A stretch of 64,000 nt of DNA from Magnetofaba australis IT-1 (GCF_002109495.1 NZ_LVJN01000020.1:728300-792299), one strand, 5' to 3'. Shown: positions 43,873 through 52,606, numbered from the stretch's first letter. Notes: generated from the sequence alone by a model not told the origin. Program-made: numbers and translations.

Positions 43873-44711
43873 TCCGCCTCTTGCTGCGCCCAGCCGCCTG
43901 CTTGCAGCGCGCGCTTGGCCAAGGCGATGCGTAACGGCGCCAGTTTCAGCTCCGGCATGGGAATATTCACCGCAAAGGCGACCGTTTGGTCGCCTTTGTT
44001 TTTGGCTGCGGAGCTGCTGGAGGGGGTAAACCAGCCCACATACCAACCCCGCTTGGCTCCCACGCGGGTGAGCCAGCCGGTTTTGCCGCGCAGTTGGCCA
44101 CCGCCCCACGCCTGTTGCGGAATGATCTGATGCAGGGTGGAGAGGGTCTCTGGCCTAAGCGGCAGATCGTTTGTTGCGACCCGCTGCATGAAGCGCGCCT
44201 GCTCAATGGGGGAGATCGTCAGCGGTCCCTGCAGCCAGAAATTATCCACAGTGTCGCCAATATCTCCGCTGCCAAAGTTCAGCCGCTTTACCCACGTCGC
44301 CATGCGCGACAGTCCAATGCGGCGCGCGATGCGTTGATACACCGGCACGGCGGAGACCTTGAGCGCCTGCTGCAGCGTCATGTCGCGCTCCCAGGGCTTA
44401 AACGCTTGCGGCGACCCATCCCATTTGAAAACTTCCGTGGTGTTGACGGCGCCGGTCTCCAACGCGATGAGGGTGTTGGGAATCTTGAAGGTGGAGGCGG
44501 GAATCCAACGCTGTTGGCAGGCGTCCATGCTGGAGACCCGCGGCGTTTCTCCCAACGGCAGCGCCACGATACAGCCGGATGTCCCCGCTTGTTCGAGAAC
44601 GGCGGCCAGACGCGCATCGACGATGGGGTCGGTGGCGGCGGCGCTGCTAGCGTTGGCGGCCAGCAGCAGGAGAGCGGCGGAGAGTGTGGAGAGTACGGTG
44701 GCGCGGCGCAT
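43869..44711 (-). CDS. Class D (OXA-type) beta-lactamase
   Basis: 280 residues. Signal peptide ([20 protein letters not shown]). Active-site motifs of class [18 protein letters not shown] (Ser73, with the carboxylated Lys76), [14 protein letters not shown] (S-x-V), FGSGD at the place of the YGN motif, and LRGKTGW (KTG). The YGN-to-FGS change may alter substrate range; FGN is seen in several OXA branches, but FGS I know less well. It probably hydrolyses penicillins, or may be an OXA-like protein without strong activity. It overlaps by one base with the gene upstream (DUF4261 type). Confidence 0.9.
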   Translation of the reverse strand: MRRATVLSTLSAALLLLAANASSAAATDPIVDARLAAVLEQAGTSGCIVALPLGETPRVSSMDACQQRWIPASTFKIPNTLIALETGAVNTTEVFKWDGSPQAFKPWERDMTLQQALKVSAVPVYQRIARRIGLSRMATWVKRLNFGSGDIGDTVDNFWLQGPLTISPIEQARFMQRVATNDLPLRPETLSTLHQIIPQQAWGGGQLRGKTGWLTRVGAKRGWYVGWFTPSSSSAAKNKGDQTVAFAVNIPMPELKLAPLRIALAKRALQAGGWAQQEAD

Positions 44712-45685
44712 CAGCGTTGCCCCATGCCGCCGCCCGCCGGGGCGGGCTCCAACGCGAACAGGCGCGCCTCGGTGAGCGGCGCTGTACGCGGACGCAGGCG
44801 GAAGTAGACCGGCAGAAATCCTTCGCCCAGTCCGATAAACTCACCCACTTGGATACTGCCTTCACGCAGCAGATAGCGCACCGCCATCATCAGATAGGCG
44901 GCGCTCTGTTGGTAATCCCAACCCGCCATGGTCATCTCCATCTCATAGCCGCCAAACTGTTCCAGACCGCGCGTGCGCGCCCAGCCGCCCGCGTCCTGAT
45001 CACGCGCCTCCAGGCCGACCCAGAGTTTGGCTGGCAGGTGATCCGCCGCCTTCTCTGCGCCTTGATTGAACTGCTCGATGGCGCGGTAAGTGCCCTCCAC
45101 CCCGGCTTCAAACGCGCGCCAATCGCACAGTGCGGCGCTGTTTTCCCACAGCGCGCCCAGGGGGGCAAAGTCCGGCAGCCCATGGGACAGAATTGCGCAC
45201 AGATGCATCATGCGCATGGCGGCGGTGATCCCTTCGCCCACGCCAATGGCATCTTCCCCTTTGAGTTGGGTGATGCGCCAGTGGGCTTGATGCGCCTGCG
45301 TCATGTGGCGCAACTCCGCCGCTTCCGGTCCTTGCCCCAGCGCCTCTTCCAGTGTGGGCGCGGGGGCGGGAACGCCCGCCATGTCGATTTGATAGATCCG
45401 TCCAAAGCAGCGCAATCGCAGCATGCTCCCGCCAGCGCCCGGCGTCGGGAGCAAGCCGAAAGCGTCCTGCGGCAGCGACTCGGCCATCGCTGCTTGCAGG
45501 GCGTCCGCGCTGGGCGTGAGCGCCTGGGGCAGCAGCAGAATCAATTGTAATGGCGGCGGCGGACGATGCACCGGTTCGGGCTCTGGCGCAGGCGGCGGCG
45601 GAATCAGACCGGCGCCGTCCGCCAAGAGCGACGCCTCCTGGGTATCGGGGCCTCGGGCGGGGAGTTTGCGGGTGCGTTTCTTCAC
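44711..45685 (-). CDS. DUF4261-like protein
   Basis: 324 residues. Proline-rich N-terminus (PPPPAPEPEPVHRPPPPLQL) followed by a globular part; LEQFGGYEMEMTMAGWD near residue 260 resembles the conserved (G)LxxFGKPEMEI segment of DUF4261 proteins. Function unknown. It precedes the beta-lactamase gene with a one-base stop/start overlap, so both are likely translated from one mRNA. No signal peptide seen. Confidence 0.65.
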   Translation of the reverse strand: MKKRTRKLPARGPDTQEASLLADGAGLIPPPPAPEPEPVHRPPPPLQLILLLPQALTPSADALQAAMAESLPQDAFGLLPTPGAGGSMLRLRCFGRIYQIDMAGVPAPAPTLEEALGQGPEAAELRHMTQAHQAHWRITQLKGEDAIGVGEGITAAMRMMHLCAILSHGLPDFAPLGALWENSAALCDWRAFEAGVEGTYRAIEQFNQGAEKAADHLPAKLWVGLEARDQDAGGWARTRGLEQFGGYEMEMTMAGWDYQQSAAYLMMAVRYLLREGSIQVGEFIGLGEGFLPVYFRLRPRTAPLTEARLFALEPAPAGGGMGQR

Positions 45686-45818
45686 GTTGTCAGCCTGCTG
45701 CGCCTGCTCTGTTTCTCAGACGGTAAGAGTCCAAAGAGTGTTTATCCTAACGTTCGCATCGCCTTGGGTTCAATGCACGCCTCTCTTCTGACGCCCTGTG
45801 GACGGGAAAGTGCCCTGT

Positions 45819-45867
45819 TGACAGTATAGGATGATCGTCCTAATAATAAATTCAGACGATCATCCTA
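45819..45867 (+). promoter_or_regulatory. Sigma-70 promoter with overlapping operator, for the SDR gene
   Basis: TTGACA (45819-45824), 17-base spacer, TAATAA (-10, 45842-45847). A 13-bp inverted repeat, TAGGATGATCGTC (45827-45839) and GACGATCATCCTA (45855-45867), covers the spacer and the transcription start, as expected for a tightly repressed promoter. Each arm is itself near-palindromic (GATGATCGTC), typical for TetR-type dimers; two dimers could bind. Confidence 0.75.
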
Positions 45868-45883
45868 AATATGGAGAGAGGCG

Positions 45884-46891
45884 ATGCAGACGATTCTGGT
45901 GACTGGGGCGAATGGTTTTGTGGGGCATCATGCGTTGCGCGCAGTGATGGCCATGGACGGCGTGCGCGTGATCGCGGCGACACGAGCGCCGGAGCGAATT
46001 CCAAGCTTTTGGCGCGGCGAGACGCGCATTGCGGATCTGCGCGACGGGGAGGCCTTGCCTGCGCTGTTGGCGGGGGTGGATACGGTGATCCACGCGGCGG
46101 CGTGGACCTCGCTGTGGGGCAATTGTGAAAACAGTCGCGCCCTGTTTCTGCAGCCGACGCTGGAGCTGCTGGCTTGCTGCCGACAAGAGGGCGTGGGACG
46201 CATCGTGTTTCCCAGCACCACGGCGGCCAGTGGGCCTGAACAGGCGTATGACCCTTTCAGCGCAGGCGCGCCGAAGAGCTTCTGGCCCCATCTGGGCAGT
46301 GTGGTGGCCATTGAGAACGCACTGCGCGACATCGCTTCGCCGGAGTTGACCACAGTGACCCTGCGTCTGGGCCTGTTCGCCGGGGAGGGGTATGGGTTGG
46401 GGCTGCTGCCCATTCTGACGCCGCGTCTGAAGACCCATCTGGTCCCCTGGGTGGCGGGTGGGCGCACGCGCATGCCTCTGATCGACGGGCGCGACATCGG
46501 CCAGGCCATGGCGCTGGCGGCCACCGTGGAGGGGGTGAGCGGATATCAAGCCTTCAACATCGTCGGCCCGCAGATTCCCACCGTGCGAGAGGTCATCGAC
46601 CATCTGCACGCGCGCCACGGTTTGCCGCGTCCTCACTTCAGTGTTCCATTCCCCATGGCTTACGCCTTTGCCTGGCTGATGGAGCGGTTCGACGCCGTTT
46701 CGCCGTGGGATCCCCTGGTCACCCGCAGCATTATCCATTTGCTGGAGGACCGGACGGTGGATAATGCCCGCGCCCATGAGCAGCTTGGGTATGCGCCCCA
46801 GCATGGGTGGCGCGAAGCCATCGATATCCAGATGGCGCAGATGGCCGAGCAGCAGAAACGCCCTATGGCGATGCGCGCGGCGCTGCCGTAA
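45884..46891 (+). CDS. Extended SDR (NAD-dependent epimerase/dehydratase-like)
   Basis: 335 residues. N-terminal NAD(P)-binding motif ILVTGANGFVGHHALRAV (GxxGFxG), then VDTVIHAAAWTSLWG and VFPSTTAASGP. The usual catalytic Tyr-x3-Lys is not apparent where expected: the region reads FWPHLGSVVAIENALRD, with Leu and Ile in the key places. It therefore may be an atypical SDR or an NmrA-like redox sensor rather than an active epimerase. AGAGAGG precedes the ATG. It has a very strong operator-controlled promoter. Confidence 0.85.
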   Translation: MQTILVTGANGFVGHHALRAVMAMDGVRVIAATRAPERIPSFWRGETRIADLRDGEALPALLAGVDTVIHAAAWTSLWGNCENSRALFLQPTLELLACCRQEGVGRIVFPSTTAASGPEQAYDPFSAGAPKSFWPHLGSVVAIENALRDIASPELTTVTLRLGLFAGEGYGLGLLPILTPRLKTHLVPWVAGGRTRMPLIDGRDIGQAMALAATVEGVSGYQAFNIVGPQIPTVREVIDHLHARHGLPRPHFSVPFPMAYAFAWLMERFDAVSPWDPLVTRSIIHLLEDRTVDNARAHEQLGYAPQHGWREAIDIQMAQMAEQQKRPMAMRAALP

Positions 46892-46937
46892 GATAAATCT
46901 CTGTTTGAGTTGTTGGGTGGAAGTGAAGGGGAACGAT

Positions 46938-47000
46938 AAGATATCGAGGGCTTTGCCCTCGAGCTCCCAAGATCAAAAGACTAAACCGTGGGCTCCGCCC
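46938..47000 (+). repeat. Palindrome cassette, left part (interrupted by IS110 copy 2)
   Basis: AGATATCGAGGGC-TTT-GCCCTCGAGCTCCCAA, then AAAGACTAAACCGTGGGC-TCC-GCCC, directly abutting the IS edge. The continuation is at 48438. Confidence 0.8.
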
Positions 47001-47303
47001 ATGTATGGTCCGCTCCGCCACGGCAAGAGAAAATGTCCACTGATGTGTGAGGCTTAGTCGCGCCCATGTATCCGGCCTGTTGATGAGGGGCTTGTCGCCC
47101 TCTGGCCCTGATGGAATTTGCGCGTGGCCCTCCTCAACACACCCTCGGCCTCTATGGGCCCTTGGGCGAAACAGGTTCTTGACCACGCAGGGCTATGCCG
47201 TTTCACGCCATCAATCTCGACTCTCTCTCGCAACCTGGCTGGTGGGATCTCTTTCTCTTTCCTTATCGGCCTGTTTTTCTTTTAGAGTTGTATTGCGCTC
47301 TCT
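47001..47303 (-). ncRNA. Candidate guide RNA region of IS110 copy 2
   Basis: Conserved 303-bp non-coding 3' segment. As in copy 1, the junction string (CGCCCATGTAT on the plus strand) occurs internally near 47066-47076 as well as at the IS edge, and CAACACACCC near 47132 contains the complement of the target motif GGGTGTG. Confidence 0.5.
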
Positions 47304-48347
47304 CTACACAGCGGCGCTGGCCCCATAGGCCTCCTGCTTCACCAGCATCGCCCACGCGCTGCGCGCCATGCGGTTGGCCAGCGCCACCACTGCTCTATTT
47401 GCGCCGCGACGTTCCGACACCGACACTGCCCACTGGCTGCGGCGATCCGGCTTGTTTTCACACACGCGCAACGCCGCCCGCGCCCCATGAATCAACAGGG
47501 TGCGAAGATAACCGTTTCCCCGCTTGCTGATCCCCGTCAGCCACGCCTTGCCCCCTGTGGAGTGCTGATTCGGAACCAACCCTATCCATGCCGACAGCTC
47601 CCGGCCATTCTTAAACGCCCGCACATCCCCCACCGACGCCAACAGCGCCGTCGCCGTGATCGGTCCCACTCCCGGGATCGTCATCAGCAATCGACACTGC
47701 GGCTCCGCCTTGGCCAGCGCCTCAATCTCACGCTCATATTTGCCGATGCGCTCATCCAAATGCGCCAGCTCATCGCGCTCATCCTCCAGAATTACGCGAA
47801 AATTGGCGCTCATTTCCGAGCTCTCATCACTCAAAATCAGCACAATCGCCCGCCGCGCCTGCTTGATGCTCTTGGGAAAGACAATCCCATACTCGGCAAG
47901 CAGTCCGCGAATCTGGTTCACCAACGCCGTGCGGTTCTTCACCGCCAGACTGCGCACCCGATGCAACGCTAGAATTTCTTGCTGGGCAACGCTTTTGATC
48001 CCCACAAAACGCATATTCGGCCGCTGTACCGCTTCGCAAATCGCCTCTGCATCCACGCTGTCGTTCTTGTGCCGCTTCACGTAGGGCTTCACATATTGCG
48101 GCGCCATCAAACGCACATCATGCCCATATCCCTGAAATTTCCGCGCCCAATGGTGGGCGCCGCTACTGGCTTCCATCCCCACCAGGCACGGCGGCAGTTG
48201 CGCCATGAACTCCAGTAACTTATCTCGTTTCAAGCGCTGTTTCAGAACGCTCTTGCCGCTCGCATCGACGCCATGCAACTGAAACACGCTCTTGCCCAGA
48301 TCAATACCCAGTACCCGTACCTGTCCGTTTTCGATATGATTGCTCAT
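47304..48347 (-). CDS. IS110-family transposase, copy 2
   Basis: 347 residues, intact, the same domain plan as at 12403 (DEDD N-terminal domain, Transposase_20 C-terminal domain with MTIPGVGPITATALLASVGD). The middle coiled coil reads SEMSANFRVILEDERDELAH, identical in style to copy 3 and unlike copy 1. The C-terminus KQEAYGASAAV also follows copy 3. Only a few residues distinguish copies 2 and 3 (for example SSEMS versus SVEMS; VDASG versus VDARG), so they are recent duplicates. Confidence 0.93.
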   Translation of the reverse strand: MSNHIENGQVRVLGIDLGKSVFQLHGVDASGKSVLKQRLKRDKLLEFMAQLPPCLVGMEASSGAHHWARKFQGYGHDVRLMAPQYVKPYVKRHKNDSVDAEAICEAVQRPNMRFVGIKSVAQQEILALHRVRSLAVKNRTALVNQIRGLLAEYGIVFPKSIKQARRAIVLILSDESSEMSANFRVILEDERDELAHLDERIGKYEREIEALAKAEPQCRLLMTIPGVGPITATALLASVGDVRAFKNGRELSAWIGLVPNQHSTGGKAWLTGISKRGNGYLRTLLIHGARAALRVCENKPDRRSQWAVSVSERRGANRAVVALANRMARSAWAMLVKQEAYGASAAV

Positions 48348-48437
48348 GGTCCGCTCCGACTCCGTTTAGATGGAAAAACACATCACCATCTTGGCCCATT
48401 GCGAGGCCGTTTGGGTAGCGGAGCGGACCATTCCATT

Positions 48438-48545
48438 ACACCCGCTGGGGGCGCGGCCCCCAGACCCCGCCGCCGACCAGTCGGCGGCCAATAGTCAGCG
48501 CAAGCTCAGTCTGAGTCACGCAAACATTTGTCACTCTGTGCAGTT
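48438..48545 (-). repeat. Palindrome cassette, right part (after IS110 copy 2)
   Basis: Plus strand: ACACCCGCTGGGGGC-GCG-GCCCCCAG, ACCCC, stem GCCGCCGAC/GTCGGCGGC, CAATAGTCAGCGCAAG (the conserved linker reversed) and the outer conserved TCACGCAAACATTTGTCA. Complements 46938-47000. Confidence 0.8.
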
Positions 48546-48609
48546 TTGGTTTTGACTCGCTAAAGCCGAAAATTGTCGCCATATTTTCTCAAGCTCAGCA
48601 GGTTATGTC

Positions 48610-49209
48610 GTGGGTCGTAAAGGCAACGCCAGTCGGGCGCGGATATTGGATAAGGGCAGCGAGCTGATCCACCACGGCGGCTTCGCACAGACCTCCTTTG
48701 CCGATCTGGCCGACGCCTTGGGCATGACCAAGGGGCACTTCTACTACTACTACCGCAGCAAGGACGATCTGCTGCGCGATATCGTCGCCGCGCGCAGTGA
48801 GCGGATCAGCGCCATGCTGACCGAGTGGAGCGGTGCGGAGCCGGATCCGCAGGCGCGGATTCTGCGCTTTATCGACATGGTGGCGGGGCAGGCGGAGATG
48901 CTGCGCGAACATGGGTGTCCCATGGGCAGCCTCAGCGGCGAGTTGAGCAAAGGCGACGCCCATCTGCAGAGCGAGGGGCGGGCGATGTTCGACCTGTTCA
49001 TCCACTGGCTCGCCGAGCAGTTCGCGACGCGCTTTGACGCGCAAACGGCCCGCGCCCACGCCGAGCATCTGATGATCCGCGCCCAGGGCGCGAGCCTGCT
49101 GGCGCATGTGTATGGCGACGCCGATAAGGTGGCGCAGGAGTGTGCACGCATGCGGGCGTGGCTGAATGAGATGTGGAAGGGTTCGGACAAGAGCGCGGAG
49201 AAAAACTAA
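48610..49209 (+). CDS. TetR-family transcriptional regulator
   Basis: 199 residues from a GTG start (an ATG five bases upstream is out of frame). N-terminal helix-turn-helix: RARILDKGSELIHHGGFAQT, SFADLADALGMTKGHFYYYY. The ligand domain has HGCPMGSLSGELSK, the Cys-Pro-x-Gly-Ser block found in one branch of TetR regulators. The ligand is unknown. It lies between two IS110 copies. The palindrome at 45827-45867 in front of the SDR gene is a plausible target type, but nothing links them directly; no such palindrome precedes its own gene. Confidence 0.92.
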   Translation: MGRKGNASRARILDKGSELIHHGGFAQTSFADLADALGMTKGHFYYYYRSKDDLLRDIVAARSERISAMLTEWSGAEPDPQARILRFIDMVAGQAEMLREHGCPMGSLSGELSKGDAHLQSEGRAMFDLFIHWLAEQFATRFDAQTARAHAEHLMIRAQGASLLAHVYGDADKVAQECARMRAWLNEMWKGSDKSAEKN

Positions 49210-49211
49210 CC

Positions 49212-49293
49212 GAGGTCCAGGAGGGCGTCCCTGCTGGCGGGCTCCGGGCGGAGCCCTCATGGGGTTTGGGGCAAAGCCCCAATATCTAATAAC
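49212..49293 (+). repeat. Short palindrome cassette
   Basis: GGTCCAGGAGGGCGTCCCTG, GGCGGG, GGGC-GGA-GCCC, TCATGGGGTTTGGGGC-AAA-GCCCC and AATATCT. It lacks hp1 and the 91-bp module, and lies between the stops of the convergent TetR and acetyltransferase-like genes. Confidence 0.75.
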
Positions 49294-49315
49294 GCCCCAC
49301 AACCGTCAGTTCGAT

Positions 49316-50461
49316 TTACGCTCCTTCGTCAATACTGCGAAACGGCGATTGCGTCATCCACTCGGCCTGCTCCTCGGCAATGGCCTGCTTCTCCATCTCG
49401 ATATAGCGCCCGATGGCTTCATGGAACTCGGCGTCAAACAGGTGGTGGGCGCTGTAGGTGAGGCTGGGCAGAAAGCCGCGGGGGAGTTTGTGCGGTCCCT
49501 GGGCGCCCGCCTCGAACAGGGGCAATTCGTGGGCGATGGCCCAGTCGATGCCCTGGTAGTAGCACATCTCAAAGTGCAGGAAGTCGTGATCGGCCACGCA
49601 GCCCCAGTAGCGGCCATACAGCGCGTGATCATTATAAAAGAACAGCGATCCGGCTACCCATTCGTCGTTCTCCCGCGCCAGCAGCAGCAGGGTGTGATCG
49701 GCGAAGGTATTGAACAGGGTGGGGAAGAAGCCCGCGCGCAGATAGGGGTAGGCGCCCTTCTCCTCGCAGGTGGTCAGATAGAAGCGGCGCATCACATCGC
49801 CCAACTCCGGGGTGAGGGCGTCGCCGGTAAAGGCGTGAATGGCGACGTTGGAGTCAGCCACCGCCGCGCGCTCCTTGCGGATCTGCTTGCGTTTGCGGTT
49901 CTTCAGGTCCGCCAGGAAATCCTCAAAGCTCCCATAACCGTTATTACGCCAGTGGAACTGCAGACTGTGGCGAATGGGCGGGCCGGACTGGGAGAAATCG
50001 CCTAGTTCATCGCCATGCAAGAACAGATGGTGCACTGAGTGGCAATCCCGCTCCCGCGCCAGCGCCTCGGCGCCGCCGATGAGAGTTTGCGCGACCAGCG
50101 CACGCTCGGCGCGGGGATGGATCAGCAGTTTGCGTGTGGTGGCGGGGGTGAAGGGGACCGCGCTGATCAGTTTGGGATAGTAGGGGCGGCCATGTTGGGC
50201 GTAGGCTTGCGCCCACTGCCAATCGAAGATGTACTCGCCGTAGCTGTGCTCCTTCTCATACAGAATCTGCGCGCCCAGCAAACCTTCCTCATCGGTAACG
50301 GTCAGATAGTAGGGCAGCCAGCCCGTACCAGCGCCGACGCTGCGGGAGCTTTCCAGCGCGCGCAGAAAACGGTATTCCATAAAGGGCGCATCGTCTGTGA
50401 GCAGCGCCGACCAGGCCGCCGGATCAATGGCCGTAATCTCCCGATGAATGGACAGCTTCAT
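49316..50461 (-). CDS. GNAT-fold protein, DUF482/COG3146 type
   Basis: 381 residues. Belongs by eye to the peptidogalycan/FemAB-like acetyltransferase proteins (COG3146): PFMEYRFLRALESSRSVGAG, GWLPYYLTVTDEEGLLGAQI, FDWQWAQAYAQHGRPYYPKL, NRKRKQIRKERAAV, and CYYQGIDWAIAHELPLFEAG-AQG-HK. The biological acceptor is unknown. ATG 50461 begins MKLSIHREI; an upstream ATG would overlap deeper into the divergent methyltransferase gene. The two divergent start codons share bases. Confidence 0.85.
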   Translation of the reverse strand: MKLSIHREITAIDPAAWSALLTDDAPFMEYRFLRALESSRSVGAGTGWLPYYLTVTDEEGLLGAQILYEKEHSYGEYIFDWQWAQAYAQHGRPYYPKLISAVPFTPATTRKLLIHPRAERALVAQTLIGGAEALARERDCHSVHHLFLHGDELGDFSQSGPPIRHSLQFHWRNNGYGSFEDFLADLKNRKRKQIRKERAAVADSNVAIHAFTGDALTPELGDVMRRFYLTTCEEKGAYPYLRAGFFPTLFNTFADHTLLLLARENDEWVAGSLFFYNDHALYGRYWGCVADHDFLHFEMCYYQGIDWAIAHELPLFEAGAQGPHKLPRGFLPSLTYSAHHLFDAEFHEAIGRYIEMEKQAIAEEQAEWMTQSPFRSIDEGA

Positions 50462-51128
50462 GCCGGATACCCACTCCCACACGTCGATTGCAGAGACGAT
50501 TCATCCTGACGATCCCGAACTGGCCGCCCTGAGTGGACGCACCATTGGGCACTATGAGCGCGTGGCCGCCGACTTCTGGGAGGGGACCAAAGATCACGAT
50601 GTGAGTCAAAACCGCGCCGCTCTGTTGGACGCTCTGCCCAGCGGACAAGTTCTCGATATTCTGGAATTTGGCTGCGGACCGGGGCGCGACGTGGCGTGGT
50701 TCGCCAGTCAGGGGCACCGGGTGGTGGGGCTGGACGGCTGCGCATCGTTCTGCCGCATGGCCCATGAACTCACCGGCGCCGAGGTGTGGCGACAGGACTT
50801 CCTCAATCTCGACCTGCCCCCTGAGCGTTTTGATGGCGTATTCGCCAATGCGTCGCTATTCCACATTCCCCGCGCCCATCTGACCCGGGTGTTGACCCAA
50901 CTGCAGCAGACCCTCAAGCCGGGCGGGGTTCTGTTCTCCTCCAATCCGCGCGGGGCTGAGGAGGGGTGGCGCGGCGAGCGTTACGGGACCTATTTGGAAT
51001 ATGAACCGTTCTGCGAACATCTGCGCGCCGCCGGTTTGGAGCCGGAGCATCACTACTACCGACCGCCCGGGCTGCCGCGTCATGAACAGCCGTGGCTGGC
51101 CATGGTGAGCCGTAAGGGGAGGGGCTGA
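50448..51128 (+). CDS. SAM-dependent methyltransferase (class I)
   Basis: 226 residues. Rossmann-type motif I is ILEFGCGPGRDVAWFASQGH, with acidic residue in VVGLDGCASFC (motif II), and FDGVFANASLFHIPRAHL (motif IV) and LKPGGVLFSSN. The substrate is unknown; it resembles small-molecule methyltransferases of the UbiE type. Start either 50448 or 50460 (MPDTHSH); the latter overlaps the divergent gene's ATG in the four bases CATG. No clear Shine-Dalgarno for either. Confidence 0.88.
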   Translation: MDSFMPDTHSHTSIAETIHPDDPELAALSGRTIGHYERVAADFWEGTKDHDVSQNRAALLDALPSGQVLDILEFGCGPGRDVAWFASQGHRVVGLDGCASFCRMAHELTGAEVWRQDFLNLDLPPERFDGVFANASLFHIPRAHLTRVLTQLQQTLKPGGVLFSSNPRGAEEGWRGERYGTYLEYEPFCEHLRAAGLEPEHHYYRPPGLPRHEQPWLAMVSRKGRG

Positions 51129-51192
51129 ACCAACGCAGCAAGGGTGGATAATTGTTGCGAGAAGCCAAAACCGGACATTGCATGAATGGGTA

Positions 51193-51259
51193 AATGGAAG
51201 ATATCGAGGGCGCTGCCCTCGAGCTCCCAAGATCAACAGCTACACCGTGGGCTCCGCCC
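51193..51259 (+). repeat. Palindrome cassette, left part (interrupted by IS110 copy 3)
   Basis: AGATATCGAGGGC-GCT-GCCCTCGAGCTCCCAA, GATCAACAGCTACACCGTGGGC-TCC-GCCC up to the IS edge. Almost identical to the complement of 13750-13812. Confidence 0.8.
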
Positions 51260-51562
51260 ATGTATGGTCCGCTCCGCCACGGCAAGAGAAAATGTCCACT
51301 GATGTGTGAGGCTTAGTCGCGCCCATGTATCCGGCCTGTTGATGAGGGGCTTGTCGCCCTCTGGCCCTGATGGAATTTGCGCGTGGCCCTCCTCAACACA
51401 CCCTCGGCCTCTATGGGCCCTTGGGCGAAACAGGTTCTTGACCACGCAGGGCTATGCCGTTTCACGCCATCAATCTCGACTCTCTCTCGCAACCTGGCTG
51501 GTGGGATCTCTTTCTCTTTCCTTATCGGCCTGTTTTTCTTTTAGAGTTGTATTGCGCTCTCT
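51260..51562 (-). ncRNA. Candidate guide RNA region of IS110 copy 3
   Basis: The same 303-bp conserved 3' segment as in copy 2, with the internal copy of the junction string (CGCCCATGTAT near 51325) and of the target motif. Boundaries of the RNA are not defined. Confidence 0.5.
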
Positions 51563-52606
51563 CTACACAGCGGCGCTGGCCCCATAGGCCTCCTGCTTCA
51601 CCAGCATCGCCCACGCGCTGCGCGCCATGCGGTTGGCCAGCGCCACCACTGCTCTATTTGCGCCGCGACGTTCCGACACCGACACTGCCCACTGGCTGCG
51701 GCGATCCGGCTTGTTTTCACACACGCGCAAAGCCGCCCGCGCCCCATGAATCAACAGGGTGCGAAGATAACCGTTTCCCCGCTTGCTGATCCCCGTCAGC
51801 CACGCCTTGCCCCCTGTGGAGTGCTGATTCGGAACCAACCCTATCCATGCCGACAGCTCCCGGCCATTCTTAAACGCCCGCACATCCCCCACCGACGCCA
51901 ACAGCGCCGTCGCCGTGATCGGTCCCACTCCCGGGATCGTCATCAGCAATCGACACTGCGGCTCCGCCTTGGCCAGCGCCTCAATCTCACGCTCATATTT
52001 GCCGATGCGCTCATCCAAATGCGCCAGCTCATCGCGCTCATCCTCCAGAATTACGCGAAAATTGGCGCTCATTTCCACACTCTCATCACTCAAAATCAGC
52101 ACAATCGCCCGCCGCGCCTGTTTGATGCTCTTGGGAAAGACAATCCCATACTCGGCAAGCAGTCCGCGAATCTGGTTCACCAACGCCGTGCGGTTCTTCA
52201 CCGCCAGACTGCGCACCCGATGCAACGCTAGAATTTCTTGCTGGGCAACGCTTTTGATCCCCACAAAACGCATATTCGGCCGCTGTACCGCTTCGCAAAT
52301 CGCCTCAGCGTCCACGCTGTCGTTCTTGTGCCGCTTCACGTAGGGCTTCACATATTGCGGCGCCATCAAACGCACATCATGCCCATATCCCTGAAATTTC
52401 CGCGCCCAATGGTGGGCGCCGCTACTGGCTTCCATCCCCACCAGGCACGGCGGCAGTTGCGCCATGTACTCCAGGAGCTCGTCTCGTTTCAGTCGCTTCT
52501 TGAGAACGCTTTTGCCGCGCGCATCCACGCCATGCAACTGAAACACGCTCTTGCCCAGATCAATACCCAGTACCCGTACCTGTCCGTTTTCGATATGATT
52601 GCTCAT
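51563..52606 (-). CDS. IS110-family transposase, copy 3
   Basis: 347 residues, intact. Nearly the same as copy 2. Small differences cluster near the N-terminus (KKRLKRDELLEYMAQLPP versus KQRLKRDKLLEFMAQLPP). All DEDD motif residues and the C-terminal LRTLLIHGARA segment are present, so it could be active and act on all three elements. Confidence 0.93.
   Translation of the reverse strand: MSNHIENGQVRVLGIDLGKSVFQLHGVDARGKSVLKKRLKRDELLEYMAQLPPCLVGMEASSGAHHWARKFQGYGHDVRLMAPQYVKPYVKRHKNDSVDAEAICEAVQRPNMRFVGIKSVAQQEILALHRVRSLAVKNRTALVNQIRGLLAEYGIVFPKSIKQARRAIVLILSDESVEMSANFRVILEDERDELAHLDERIGKYEREIEALAKAEPQCRLLMTIPGVGPITATALLASVGDVRAFKNGRELSAWIGLVPNQHSTGGKAWLTGISKRGNGYLRTLLIHGARAALRVCENKPDRRSQWAVSVSERRGANRAVVALANRMARSAWAMLVKQEAYGASAAV

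Larger units (their letters stand above)
47001..48437 (-). mobile_element. IS110/IS1111-family insertion sequence, copy 2
   Basis: 1437 bp, same length as copies 1 and 3. Subterminal inverted repeats ATGGTCCGCTCCGC at 47005-47018 and its complement at 48418-48431. Inserted at the same position of a palindrome cassette (GCGGGTGT^GGGC on the minus strand). Confidence 0.92.

Noticed and set aside
48595-49302. Long minus-strand frame opposite the TetR gene
   Set aside because: Antisense of a clear HTH regulator; no homology character of its own.
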